Shown here piece after piece: positions 21,600-32,129 of a stretch of 64,000 nucleotides of DNA (positions are counted from its first letter, which is position 1; each line of letters opens with the position of its first letter). The position numbers and the translations under genes are program-made. The stretch covers positions 13,485,936 through 13,549,935 of the forward strand of contig NC_080422.1 in assembly GCF_029873635.1 (NCBI RefSeq), given 5' to 3'. The notes beneath the pieces are model-generated. The model had not been told where the DNA came from and did not search any database. It saw only the letters and a list, made by a program, of their open reading frames with translations. The DNA comes from Malania oleifera (Eukaryota > Streptophyta > Magnoliopsida > Santalales > Ximeniaceae).

Positions 21600-22164
21600 A
21601 ATCTAAGGACCTTGTATGTATAACATAACTAACATATTTATCTAATTGAAATCTCATACTATTAATTAATCTATTGCCCTTATTCTTAATTTAAGATTCA
21701 GTCCAGTGATAGAGAAACAACCTGACAATAGTTTTCTATGGATTTCCTGAAATCGTCACCCCAAGAAAATCATAGAAACTACTACAAAAATCCTACTTCC
21801 CGATCATGGAATAACCCTAAATACTCATCTTAGTTCCCCAACATTAACTTACCAAATTCCTAATGTATTCCTATACTCTAGTATTGTTTTTTGTTGCACA
21901 CTATAGTCTACAAAACCTAACAACCTAGGATCTGATACAAAAATGTAACGACCCAAAATTCCTATATATTTTATTTATTTATTTATTTATCTGTCAAGCT
22001 ATTTAACATAATCTCTGATACCCTTTAAATAAGCATCTATCATCTTCATGACTCAAAGTAGGCGCCGTGGTAACCTGTGCCATTCTTGTATTTTCCCTAT
22101 GCAATGAAAAAACATAACATCCAAAACATAACCCAAAATACACAATACTAGAGTTCTACAGACC

Positions 22165-22169
<5 letters not shown>

Positions 22170-22216
<47 letters not shown>
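22170..22216. repeat. (CA)n microsatellite
   Basis: About 23 CA units inside the Gypsy D LTR, followed by a short (TA)n. Confidence 0.97.
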
Positions 22217-22223
<7 letters not shown>

Positions 22224-22589
22224 CCCTTCCTAAAAATCCTCAAAAATACTGTGGGCTCTACCACACAGCCCAAAACTCACCCCAAAAAATACCCCGACTT
22301 AGCCACCTCCTCTATCCCTGAGCTGGCCTTGCATGCCTCTCTAGGTTACCTGAAATAATTAAGATGCTGGGGTGAGACACCTCTTAGTAAGAAAAAACAT
22401 GTTATTACTAGTGTGTGACATATGAGTTTAAGCATATAATAATACTTTTAATTAAACTATACATGGAATATCATTAAAATGTGACCATATAAAAAAAAGA
22501 CTTACATTTATGTCATTTTAAAATACATGATTTTGAGTTCTTTATTCAAGATTACTTCTAACAATAATATGTAATCTTTTTTTTCTATG

Positions 22590-22592
<3 letters not shown>

Positions 22593-22636
<44 letters not shown>
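22593..22636. repeat. (TA)n microsatellite
   Basis: About 22 TA units inside the Gypsy D LTR. Confidence 0.97.
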
Positions 22637-22637
<1 letters not shown>

Positions 22638-22974
22638 CTCTGAAAACTTCCCTAGATGGTTGTATGTCATGATTTAACCCCTCATGATTGGGTTGTATGG
22701 CCCATAGGCGGGGCTAGACACTAGTTGACCCTCCAATGTCAACCTAACTATATGCATATGTATATGCCTATAGCACAGAAGGCCCCACTCCACCTGGTCT
22801 GGATGCCAGGGAGTCCTCTACCCTACCTATGGTACAATTAGTTGTACCATACTCTATTTGAGACATATGGTTGCACGATCTATACTGTTTAGTTACGGTA
22901 TCATGCTCTATAAACTGCTCTATTCCATCAGGGTCTGATACTATATAATACTCTTTATATATAAGATCTATCTA

Positions 22975-23290
22975 TTTTACCATGATTCTGTATTATCTGT
23001 ATTAACCATGACGCTATAAATCTCTGTAATTCTGTATAATCTGTATTTCTATATAATCTATATGTCACGATTCTATGCTCTGTCTATCATGGTATTGTAA
23101 AACTCTATATAATCATGATTCTATAAAACATTCTATATAGTCACGGTTCTGTAAAATGTTGTATAAACATGGTACTGTAAAATACTGTATAAACATGGTA
23201 CTGTAAAATACTATATAAACATGGTTCTGTAAAATACTATATAAACATTGTTCTGTAAAATACTGTATAATCACATTTCTGTATAAACAT
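22975..23290. repeat. LTR minisatellite, about 26-bp unit
   Basis: Imperfect tandem units such as CTGTAAAATACTGTATAAAC followed by ATGGTA. On the minus strand each carries CAGTACCATG, which also recurs in the minisatellite of the LTR at 52,341. Confidence 0.75.
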
Positions 23291-24138
23291 GTAAATTGTA
23301 ATTCTGCAAACCTATGTATAGTCGTAGCTCTGTATATAAAACTGTATAAGCTATATTTTATAACTCTATAAATACTATATAATCATAAGTCTATAAATCT
23401 GTATAAAATTCTCTAAATATTCTAGTATTTCTCATGCCACACAATTTAAATAAAAATCTATAAATATAAATTGTAATATTGTATAATTTCCATGCTTTAT
23501 TTAGTGTAAAAACCGTACTCTATAACTGATATTCAAATACTGTACTATACTTGTAAAATCTCTAAATTATCTAGCATAACATATTTCCCCTTACCTGACT
23601 ATCTAAGCTCTACTTACTATTTCTCTATCTCATGCATGCGGCCTTCGTAATTTCTATGCCTTGAAATTATACACTTATGTTCCCCAGTCAATCAACTAAA
23701 ATTTCCCAGAATGTCAACCAGATGAATATTACTATTTTTACCTTATTTCTTGGAAAATACTCACCAAATCTTAACTCATTCTTGCAACATTTACACTATA
23801 ACCCTGTACTACACAAAATTCCAATTCCTTAATTCAGCCCCAGAACTATTTATATTTATATTTCTAAGTCTATTCATCTCATAATTTAGATAAACAACAC
23901 ATAAATACTTAAATAACAACCTTACCTAGGCTTTGGGATGGTGCCCCAGAACCTCAAATTGAAATTCCACTCAGCCTATGATGTAGAGAATCTTTTCATG
24001 AACCCTGTGGTGGTTCCTGATTGTCAATCCAGGCTTTAACGGAGCCGGAATCGGAGGAAGAAGGTAAGGGGGCCGTGGGTTTCTTGAGAGTGAGAGAGAG
24101 AGTTTTTATTTTTATGTTTAACAAATGACTCTTGAGTT

Positions 24139-24290
24139 CCTTTTATACTTTCAACACTGCAACCAAAATTGTCGACAGTTTTCCCGGCTTCTTAGAAAAC
24201 TATTGCTGATTTTCTATTAACCGGCCCAAAATTCACCGTTTTACCTTTACCCAGCCGCAGTTAAAACCCAAAACCGTTGTCGATTTTCCT
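24139..24290 (-). promoter_or_regulatory. Gypsy D LTR promoter: TATA box with GTCGAC sites
   Basis: The minus-strand GTATAAAAGG at 24,139-24,148 is a strong TATA box. Directly upstream are AACTGTCGACAATT (24,167-24,180) and GAAAATCGACAACGGTTT (about 24,270-24,288), near-palindromes centred on GTCGAC. Confidence 0.5.
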
Positions 24291-24353
24291 CCTGCATTAG
24301 CCAGAATCTATTTTTCCTTATTTATTTTATTATATATATATCGGGTCTCTACA

Positions 24354-25071
24354 TTTTCTCTTTGAGATTCAAAGTTCTTTTGATAATATACTGATCTTAG
24401 TTGTCTTGAATCAAAAGATTCACTCTCACGTATACATACACATACATATATTGTTATTGAGAGTTGAAATAGTGTTTTAGAAAATCTCACTTGAGCCTTA
24501 GATCTTATCATTTGTGATTGCATATATTCTAGATCATAATATTGTACAAATCTGTTTGTGCTAGAAGCATTAAAATTGTACAAAAAATTGTGTTGATTAT
24601 CTGTTGTATTCCAGGCGTGGCTTGAGGGGGCATTAATCTAGCCTGGAATGATTGGTTGAAAAGGTTGAGGTCAGCCCTGCTTTAATTTGGTTTGGTTGTA
24701 TTTTAGTGCCGCTCCACCCATTAAGTGAGCCGTAGTGTAATACTTATGCTTGTGAGCTAAGGCAGGGACGTATGAAGTATTGGTCGAACCCTGATATCAT
24801 ATCATGTGTTCCCTTATTTTTTGCATTTCAACTTCCATACATGTATGCTATTATTTATTGTTTTGATTATTTTATATACATGGTTTGAATGGTTGGGAAA
24901 CACTAAGATTAGATTATTTGTTTAAATATTTACTCAGTAGTTTTTCTATGATATTGGGAAAAGCTTAGACATGCCCTAGGTTATGTATTACTGATGCTGG
25001 CTTAGTTGAACCTAGGAAGAATTTTTAAATTTCCAATTCACCCCCCTCTTGAGATTACACCAAAGTCAACA
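24354..25071 (+). repeat. Copia-type LTR, 3' part
   Basis: Contains GGCGTGGCTTGAGGGGGC, GTTGAGGTCAGCCCTG, CACCCATTAAGTGAGC, GGACGTATGAAGTATTGGTC and AATTCACCCCCCTCTTGAGA, ending ..AAAGTCAACA. The same block order is found in the LTRs ending at 61,782 and 58,745. The left half is absent at the Gypsy D junction (24,353). It is inserted in or abuts Copia E, which begins at 25,072 in the middle of integrase. Confidence 0.7.
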
Positions 25072-27019
25072 GGGTATTGGTGCTATAATCCTATGTTTAA
25101 TCATCTTCGTGTCTCTCATAATGTTGTCTTTTGGGAACATTGATCCTTTGTTGAGCTCTCTCACTTTCGTTCTTCCCTGTCTACCTCCTCCTTGTTAAAA
25201 ATCTTTCCAGATGAGTAGAACTATTTTCTTTATGGATGCTCGTGATCCTCCTATAGACTTCTCTGTCCAACCACCATATACTTTTGATCCCTTTCCCAGT
25301 TCACCCTTTAATGAATAGGTGGAAGATGAACATGTCAACGATGGGCTACCTAACCCTAAGCTTGGGTCCCCTGCTCCTCCTTCACCTGAAGATCTTGTAG
25401 CAGACATTCCACCTCGTCACTCAACTTAGGTAAGATCCATTCATGCTCACTTACTTGACTATCATTGTTGCACTGCCCTTGCTACACTACACGAGCCTCA
25501 CACCTATCGTGAGGCCTCCATTGACCCTTTATGGCAGATTGCAATGAAACAGGAACTTGATGCATTATCTAAAAACCATACTTGGGATTTGGTTACTATC
25601 CCTCCTAGATAGTCTGTTGTTGGTTGTAAGTTGGTTGTAAGACTCATTCTGATGGCTCCATTGAGTGCTATAAGGCTCATCTTGTGGCAAAAGTTTTTAC
25701 ATAAGAGTTTGGCATTGATTATGAGGAAACCATTGCTCCAATTGTTTGTATCTCATATGTTTGCACCCTCTTAGCTATTGCTACTACTAGTAAGTGGGAC
25801 CTTTTTCATATGGATGTCAAAAATGCCTTCTGTAATGAGGAGTTAAGTGAAGAAGTTTATATGAAACCTCCACCTGGTCTCTTTGTTGAACCAAACAAGG
25901 TTTGTCACCTTCGACGTGCACTTTATGGTCTTAAGCAAGCTCCACAAGCTTGGTTTGCCAAGTTTAGCTCCACCATATTTTGCCTGGGTTACACTACCAA
26001 ACCTTCTGATTCTGCCTTATTTCTTCGTCACACTGACAAAGGCACCATTTTGCTTCTCCTATTTGTGGATGATATGATCATAACTGGTGATGACCTCAGT
26101 GGCATTCAAGAACTCAAGGATTTTCTCAGTCAGCAGTTTGAGATGAAAGATCTTGGTTATCTTAGATACTTCTTGGGTCTTGAAATCACTTATTCCATAT
26201 ATGGTCTTTACATTTCTCAGGCCAAGTATGCATCTGAACTCTTTTCTCAAGCTAGACTCACTGATAGCAAGACTATTGACACTCTAGTTGAAGTTAATGT
26301 GCATCTAACTCCCTCACGGGGGAAACCATTGTTTAATCCCTCTCTTTATAGACACTTGGTTGGAAGCCTAGTTTATCTCACTTTTACTCATCTAGACATC
26401 TCCTATGTTGTTCACCAGGTGAGCCAGTATCTATATACTCCATGATCGACTCATTATGCTACTGTTATGTGCATTCTTTGATATCTGAAGGGCACTCTCT
26501 TCCATGGACTTTTCTACTCTGCTCAGTCTCCGCTTGTTCTTCGTGCATTCTCTCATGCTGATTGGGCAGGAGATCCCATTGATCGCAGGTCCACCACTAG
26601 TTATTGTTTTCTTCTTGGAACCTCTCTAATTTCTTAGCGAAGTAAGAAACAAACCCTTGTGGCTCGCCCTAGTATTGAAGCATAATATCATGCCCTTGCT
26701 GATACCATATCTAAGCTCATTTGGCTATGATGGCTTCTTAAGGACTTAGGTGAATCCACATCCTCTGCTACTCCTCTTTATTGTGACAATTAAAGTGTCA
26801 TTCACATTGCTCACAATGATGTCTTCCATGAACAGACTAAACACATTGAGATTGATTGTCATTTGATTCATTATCATCTTGTCCATGGTGCTCTCAAGCT
26901 CTTCTCAGTTTCTTCTAAAGATCAGTTTGTAGATATCTTCACCAAGTCACATCCTAAGAGATGTCATCATGCTTTGGTTGACAACCTCAAGCTGGTCTCC
27001 CATCCACCTTGATTTTGAG
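25072..27019 (+). pseudogene. Copia E pol remnant (integrase tail, RT, RNase H)
   Basis: It starts in the post-core integrase region (CYNPMFNHLRVSHNVVFWE). A linker is followed by RT 25,810-26,445: MDVKNAFCNEELSEEVYMKPPPG, RRALYGLKQAPQAWF, LLLFVDDMIITGDD (catalytic Asp pair intact) and EMKDLGYLRYFLGLEI. RNase H follows with stops: HADWAGDPIDRRSTTSY, LYCDN*SVIHIAHN, TKHIEIDCH and FVDIFTKS. The 636-bp RT frame is the longest undamaged block. Gag, protease and most of integrase are absent. The end lies 12 bp before the LTR, after a GAGGGGGG purine tract. Confidence 0.85.
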
Positions 27020-27031
27020 GGGGGTTTTTAA

Positions 27032-27216
27032 TGTGTATTAGGCTTTGGGCTGAAGCCTAACCTTTATTTACTTGTATTATTCTCTTATTACTTGTAGTAC
27101 ACTTTTACTGCACTCCTATTTACTTGTACAGTACTCCGTGCCTCCTATATAAATAAGCACCCATGTATACTCTTTTAGATAAGAAATACAATAATACTTG
27201 TTTAGTATTTCTAACA
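27032..27216 (+). repeat. Copia E 3' LTR (185 bp)
   Basis: TGTGTATTAGGCTTTGGG to GTATTTCTAACA, directly after the purine tract TTTTGAGGGGGG. It has the TATA box CTATATAAATAAG (about 27,147-27,159). Short LTRs of this size are usual for some Copia lineages. The 5' partner is missing. Confidence 0.7.
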
Positions 27217-27249
27217 GCATGCATGCATACGCGTGCATGCGCGCGCGCA

Positions 27250-27330
<81 letters not shown>
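27217..27330. repeat. 114-bp alternating purine-pyrimidine tract
   Basis: GCATGCATGCATACGCGTGC, then (GC)n, (AC)n and (AT)n follow with no break in strict purine-pyrimidine alternation. It begins at the base after the Copia E LTR terminus. Potential Z-DNA former. Open frames reading through it on either strand are artefacts of the repeat. Confidence 0.9.
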
Positions 27331-27332
<2 letters not shown>

Positions 27333-27379
27333 ACCTACCATAACACCTCATTAAGTGAACACATTAATTAAGCTTATCT

Positions 27380-27736
27380 TCAAGAATGAGCCAAAATGCC
27401 CTCAAGCTCGCTCCACTGGCAAGGAATTCTAAGCATGCCCTAGTGGTTGAAACCGAACTCCTCCTCCCCATGCTCCAATAGTCTCAAGAACACAGGGTGG
27501 CTCAAATAGTTCAGCTCGATAACGAATTGCTTCGGCTTCTTGTTATCGAGGGCGATCACCGCAAAGTGTCCCTATTTCCCATCTTCTGGCAATGCTGCTG
27601 CTTTGCCACTAACCCCCAACCCTTCAAAGTAATCCACAGTAGCTGGTTTCCTTGCCAGTGCTAAGCTCTTTCGTAGCAGCTTCACTAGAATTTTAAGCTT
27701 TGAGATGCCAGCACTCTTTTGGGACCATTCAAAGCT
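27380..27736 (-). pseudogene. SAUR (small auxin-up RNA) family pseudogene
   Basis: One minus-strand frame reads GISKLKILVKLLRKSLALARKP.., ALPEDGK*GHFAVIALDNKKPKQFVIELNYLSHPVFLRLLEHGEEEFGFNH*GMLRIPCQWSELEGILAHS then stop at 27,380. This is the SAUR domain, with the expected GHFAV, KRFVIELNYLSHPaFLrLLE, EEEFGFxHeG and IPC hallmarks. Two in-frame stops replace expected Glu codons (after PEDGK and after FGFNH; each looks like GAG/GAA to TAG). No in-frame ATG was found before the upstream stop at 27,737. SAURs promote acid growth through PP2C.D inhibition. This copy looks dead, although the rest of the frame is intact, so decay is recent. It lies between Copia E and Copia F. Confidence 0.8.
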
Positions 27737-27986
27737 CTAATCATGACCATAGTAACTTTATTTTTTTTCCCTCTCTAGTACGTATAATTAATTCAATTTT
27801 GCACTAGTGGTGATCTTATACTCCTTTAGCTTTCTCTATATATGCAATTTTAATGCTTAGGAAAACTATGAAGGCGCATGTACAAAAAAAAAAGGGAAAA
27901 AAGAAATGGATATATAAGATTAGGAGTAGAAATGGATGATGCAGGAAGAGACCCATCCATGTGAAACCAGCTTACAAGCTCTTATA
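27737..27986. other. Upstream flank of SAUR pseudogene
   Basis: AT-rich. It would be the promoter side of the SAUR pseudogene. Nothing else is recognised. Confidence 0.35.
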
Positions 27987-28391
27987 TGTTAAAAAATATG
28001 TTTTATTTATTATGACTTTTATCACAACTGTTGGATCGTCTCTAAATCTAACGGTTGTGTGGTGTCATAAATATGTTTGTAAGCCATGGTAAAAAAGAGT
28101 GTATTGCTTGTCATTTTGTGCAAGGAGAGCTAGAGGGGACTTCTTTCTAAGAATATTTTTTCTTCACTGGTTTGACAGGTGAATGGGTGTATAGGGGATC
28201 TGGGATCGAGGAGAGTCTGATCAGATCTTGACTGCCATCATTTCATAGTGGATTTTTCTCTAGGTGCACACTCCGTGGACGTAGGCAATCTTACCAAACC
28301 ACGTAAAATCTCTCATCTACATTTTTTCTGTGAATGTTGTTTGTGCTATTTATTTTGTTGATCGGAAGATTAAAATTGCTGCACATCAACA
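27987..28391 (+). repeat. Copia F 5' LTR (405 bp)
   Basis: Begins TGTTAAAAAATATG and ends GCACATCAACA. It is followed by AGTGTTATCAGAGAACGG, a primer binding site of the tRNA-Met type with one base missing. It contains the Copia block GTGGACGTAGGCAATC..ACCACGTAAA near 28,275-28,305. The 3' LTR is not present because a Gypsy element sits at the polypurine tract. Confidence 0.65.
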
Positions 28392-28623
28392 AGTGTTATC
28401 AGAGAACGGTTTCGATTGTGTCTAGATCTGATAGATCATATCATATTGAAAGAAATTTTTTGGATAGTTTTTCCGCGGGAGTGCCAAAGATCAGAGCGGT
28501 TCATTCATATCAGATTGAGGTACGCGAATTCAGATCAGGTGTCAAAAAATTATTCCGAAATTTTTTCAATTGAAGGAGGATCATTTTTCAATTGAAGGTG
28601 TGAAAAAAAAAATTCGGAAGAAG

Positions 28624-28625
<2 letters not shown>

Positions 28626-28650
<25 letters not shown>
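28626..28650. repeat. (TA)n microsatellite in Copia F leader
   Basis: About 12 TA units in the untranslated leader between PBS and gag. Confidence 0.9.
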
Positions 28651-28654
<4 letters not shown>

Positions 28655-28985
28655 TTTGTGGATGAAGAACATAATGAACAGTGCCATAATTGGGTGACAG
28701 ACCTGGATTCAGAATTAGGTTGGGTACGAAATGCAACGAGTTGACACGCGGGTTAAAAGGCTGGGTTGCAGGTTGGATCCAAGCGGAACCCACCGGGACA
28801 AGGTGCGGGTCAACATCTAAGTCGGCTAGAACACTTGCGGGTCGCACATGCAGTGGATTAGGGATCCGGGTCGAGCAGAACGGGTCGGGTCGAGGCGCGG
28901 ATCCTCCCCATGGAGTGCTGACGTCACACTGACGTCATGCTAACAGGTGCTTATGTCATAGGAGAGAGAAAAAATATTTTTTAAA

Positions 28986-30103
28986 ATGGCAAGTACTTCG
29001 ATGGCCAAGTTCGAGGTGGAACCTTTTAATGGAAAAAATAATTTCATTTTTTGGCCAAGCACTGTGAAGGATGTGTTGGTTCAAAATGGATTGATTAAAG
29101 CATTGTATGGGAAAGACAAGAAGCCAAAGACCATGTTAGATGATCAGTGGGAGGAGCTGGAAATGAAAGCGGTAAGTACCATTCGCTTAAGTTTAGCTCC
29201 AGAAATTAAATACACTATGTTGAATGAAACATCACCAGCTAAGCTTTGGAAAAAAAATTGGAGAATATTTATATGTCCAAGTCCTTAGTTAATAGACTGT
29301 ATTTGAAGAAACAATTGTATCAGTTGAGGATGACTAAGGGCACAGAAGTCAGAGACCACCTCAATTATTTCAATAAGATAATCACATAGTTGTTGATTAT
29401 TGAGGTAAAAATTGAGGAAGATAAAGCACTGATTTTGTTGTATTCGCTTCCCAGTTCACTTGATACTTTGCAAACCACACTATTGCTAGGTAAGAAGACT
29501 TTTACAGTTGATGAGGTGACTACTGCCATTTTAGAGAGTGAGAATTTTCACAAACCAGATTATCTAGGACATGGAGAAGGGCTGGTGGCTAAGGGTGAGT
29601 CTAGCCAACAGTGGGGGAGGAGTTCTAGCAAGGGTAATTGGAATTGAGGGAAATCTCGATCCTAGTCCAGGGGTAAGGATGGGAACTGGAGGAGTGGTTG
29701 TTTTTATTGTGGGAAAGAAGGGCATATGAAGAAGGACTGTGTAAGGAGGAAAAAAAATTTAATGGAAAAGAACAAGAAGAAGACTGAGCAGGCTACTGTA
29801 GTGGAGAGCAGTTCATCAATTTTTTATGGAGATCTTTTGGCCATTACTACAAGTTCCAGTCACTTAGCCGATACTTGGACTTTGGATTCAACGTGCTTAT
29901 ATCATATGTGTTTATACAGGGACTGGTTTGACTCCTATGAACCAATCTCTTGAGGGATGGTGTTGATGGGTAATGATGCTTCCTGTGGTATTCTTGGTAT
30001 TGGAATGGTTAGAATCAAGATGTTTGATGGTGTGGTTAGAACCATCAGGGATGTGAGGCATGTTTCATATCTGAAAAAGAATCTGATTTCCTTGGGCTCT
30101 TTG
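28986..30103 (+). pseudogene. Copia F gag and protease
   Basis: Start MASTSMAKFEVEPFNGKNNFIFW (ATG 28,986) is the usual Copia gag opening. It continues as VKDVLVQNGLIKALYG and ETSPAKLWKK, frameshifted near 29,250, then EDKALILLYSLPSSLDTL. An intact zinc knuckle CFYCGKEGHMKKDC lies at about 29,699-29,740. The protease site reads WTLDSTCLYHMC (DSG/DSA changed to DST). The frame ends at the solo LTR insertion ([19 protein letters not shown]). Gag packages RNA and the protease cleaves the polyprotein; stops near 29,290, 29,645 and 29,953 disable it. Confidence 0.85.
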
Positions 30104-30180
30104 TGTAGCGATCCAGAGAAATTATAATATTTAAATAATAAAAGAGGGAGAAAAGGAAATAAAAGGGGGTACAACAGGTC

Positions 30181-30350
30181 TTCGTCGACGAATGCGAAGC
30201 CATATTGGGCTCGTCGACGAGGGTGCTCTTCGTCGATGAGAAAATACCGAGAGGGGATTTTGAGTGATTTTGAATTTTGTCGACGAGGAGAGAGTTTGTC
30301 GACGAGATGTCTTCATGACCTCGTCAACAAAGGCCAGTGTATAAGTAGTC
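30181..30350 (+). promoter_or_regulatory. LTR promoter with six GTCGAC near-palindromes
   Basis: TTCGTCGACGAA (30,181-30,192) and CTCGTCGACGAG (30,210-30,221) are perfect 12-bp palindromes. Variants follow at 30,228, 30,278, 30,295 and 30,320. The TATA-like GTATAAGTAG lies at about 30,339-30,348, only about 10 bp after the last copy, and then a CT-rich leader follows. Confidence 0.55.
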
Positions 30351-30924
30351 TTAAATGCCATTTTGGTGGATTTTGGCCGCAGAAATCTTTTCTCTCTCTT
30401 CCTTCGGTTCCCCTTACTTTTCTCAAGGATTTCGGGCCGATCTTTTGCCAGTTTAATGATCTAAAACCACCACAACACTTCCGAGGAAGTTCTCTGCATA
30501 TTTGTTGGCGTGGGTCGTCGGTGGGGCGAGTTTGAAATTTATTCCAAATTCAGGGTAAGACTTTCTACTCAGTATTTGACTTCTTGACAGTTGTAGAAAG
30601 CGTAGTACGCGTAGAAATATTGAAGTTTAGTTCTGGGAAATATCATTTTCTGGGTGTTGAATGGGGAATCCTGTGGGTGCAGGATTGTTTTCTTAGGGGC
30701 TCTTCATTAATGAGGTAAGGGGGTTAACTAAACCAGTTATTTTATGAAAATGTATGTATGTTATTATAGCATCTGATTTCAAGAAAATAAATATATTTAT
30801 ATATGTTTTATGTTTGGGAAATACTGTTGTAAAATATGTTATGTTTAAATATATATGAAACCTATTTCATGTGGCATGAGTAGAATTTATAATGAAATAT
30901 TATTTTCTAGGAATATGATAAAGC

Positions 30925-31122
30925 TATGAATATGATTTACTGGCGTACGGGCCGAGCTACGGATATGATTTTTTGGCATACGGGCTGAGCTAGGGATATG
31001 TTTGCTGGCGTATGAGCTAAGCAATGGATATGTTTTCCGGCGCATGGGCCAAACTATGGATATGATTTACTGGTGCGCGGGCCGAGCTATGGTAAAATAT
31101 GAAATGCTGACGTACTAGCCGA
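30925..31122 (+). repeat. LTR minisatellite, 32-33-bp unit
   Basis: Five to six imperfect units of the form GGATATGATTTACTGGCGTA followed by CGGGCCGAGCTAC. Confidence 0.85.
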
Positions 31123-32129
31123 TAATTTTATGATGTATATAAATATGCAAAATGATGTGATAATATTGATTTGGAAATTAATAGTATGAAATATTCATGT
31201 ATCACAGTTTGATTATATGCTATATGTTATCAGAACCTGGCTGACTTGGTTTAGGCTAGCACTTGCACGGTACCGATGCTATGTATTCATGATCATCATG
31301 ATATTGTGTTAACGCTGCTGTACGGAGTAGCGTGAGGATGGATAGTCAATGTGGTTTTAAGAAGTGTGAGCGCCTCTGGTGTACGGACCAGGTCTGGCAG
31401 ACCCATCGAACTTACATATTGTACTTTTGACCTACCAGTGGTCGGCCAACCATTGTCAGGTCCCGCCTTCGGGCCACACAACCCAGTCATGTGGGGGTAA
31501 TACTGGACAACAACCAGCTAACCTACCAGGGTTGTTTTCGTATTATTATTATATAATATGAATTATGCTATGAAAATCCTATATGTTTTGCTATGCTATG
31601 ATTATACATGTTTTTCCTAAAAATGATACATTCAATTTTACTGGTTATATTTATGTATATGATTATATGAATATCATAGAAATGCTCATGTTGCCACACA
31701 CTAGAATTAGTTTATTTCCCTTACTGAGAGGTGTCTCACCCCGAATTATATGAACATTTCAGGAGCCACTAATAGGAGAGCAGATAAAGCTTCGTTGAGA
31801 TAGTACTGTGGATTTGCCCTCTTTGAAGGGTAAGTTTTGGTGGGGACGGATGGATTTTTTTGGGAAATGTCCCTATGAATTTCTTTTTGGGATGTATATA
31901 TATATACACAATGGATGTAGTAACTCTGGTAATGAAACGAATGGTGTAATGTGTATAATATTAAGATTTTATATTTCCTGCTACTTAGGCTTCTGTATTG
32001 TGTTTCTGGTATGTCCCTGGTATGCACGAGTTCAGGTTGATTATGACCTACTGGATTTGATATGTTGATACTTTATTTTATTATTTAAAAGGAAAAAAAA
32101 TATCTGTGGAAATTAAGCAGGTCGTTACA

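Larger units (their letters stand above)
21944..24353 (-). mobile_element. Gypsy D 5' LTR (2.41 kb)
   Basis: On the minus strand the LTR runs TGTAGAGACCCG (24,353) to GGGTCGTTACA (21,944). A gag fragment and PBS-like site lie downstream, marking it as the 5' LTR. It includes GTCGAC sites upstream of a GTATAAAAGG TATA box (24,139-24,148), a roughly 26-bp minisatellite (22,975-23,290), the TAAGAGGTGTCTCACCCC hairpin motif (22,374-22,391), and two microsatellites. Confidence 0.85.
30104..32129 (+). mobile_element. Gypsy-type solo LTR in Copia F, TSD CTTTG
   Basis: TGTAGCGATCC..GGTCGTTACA, 2026 bp, flanked by perfect CTTTG duplications (30,099-30,103 and 32,130-32,134). The Copia F reading resumes directly after it (TLDSNGFSFSVRDGVLKVAKG). 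Internal order: GTCGAC palindrome cluster, TATA, CT-rich leader, donor-like GGGTAAGA at 30,553-30,560, a 32-33-bp minisatellite (30,925-31,122), hairpin motif TGAGAGGTGTCTCACCCC (31,724-31,741), acceptor-like TTTCAG (31,757-31,762). Confidence 0.93.

Noticed and set aside
27120..27354. Peptides rich in CV, TH and IY on both strands
   Set aside because: Translations of (AC)n and (AT)n microsatellites.
30236..30535. 99-residue frame in the solo LTR
   Set aside because: It spans promoter palindromes, TATA and leader; not conserved as protein in the related LTR at 52,341.
30925..31122. Regularly spaced repeats resembling a CRISPR array
   Set aside because: Units are contiguous with no unique spacers and lie within a plant LTR; it is a minisatellite.
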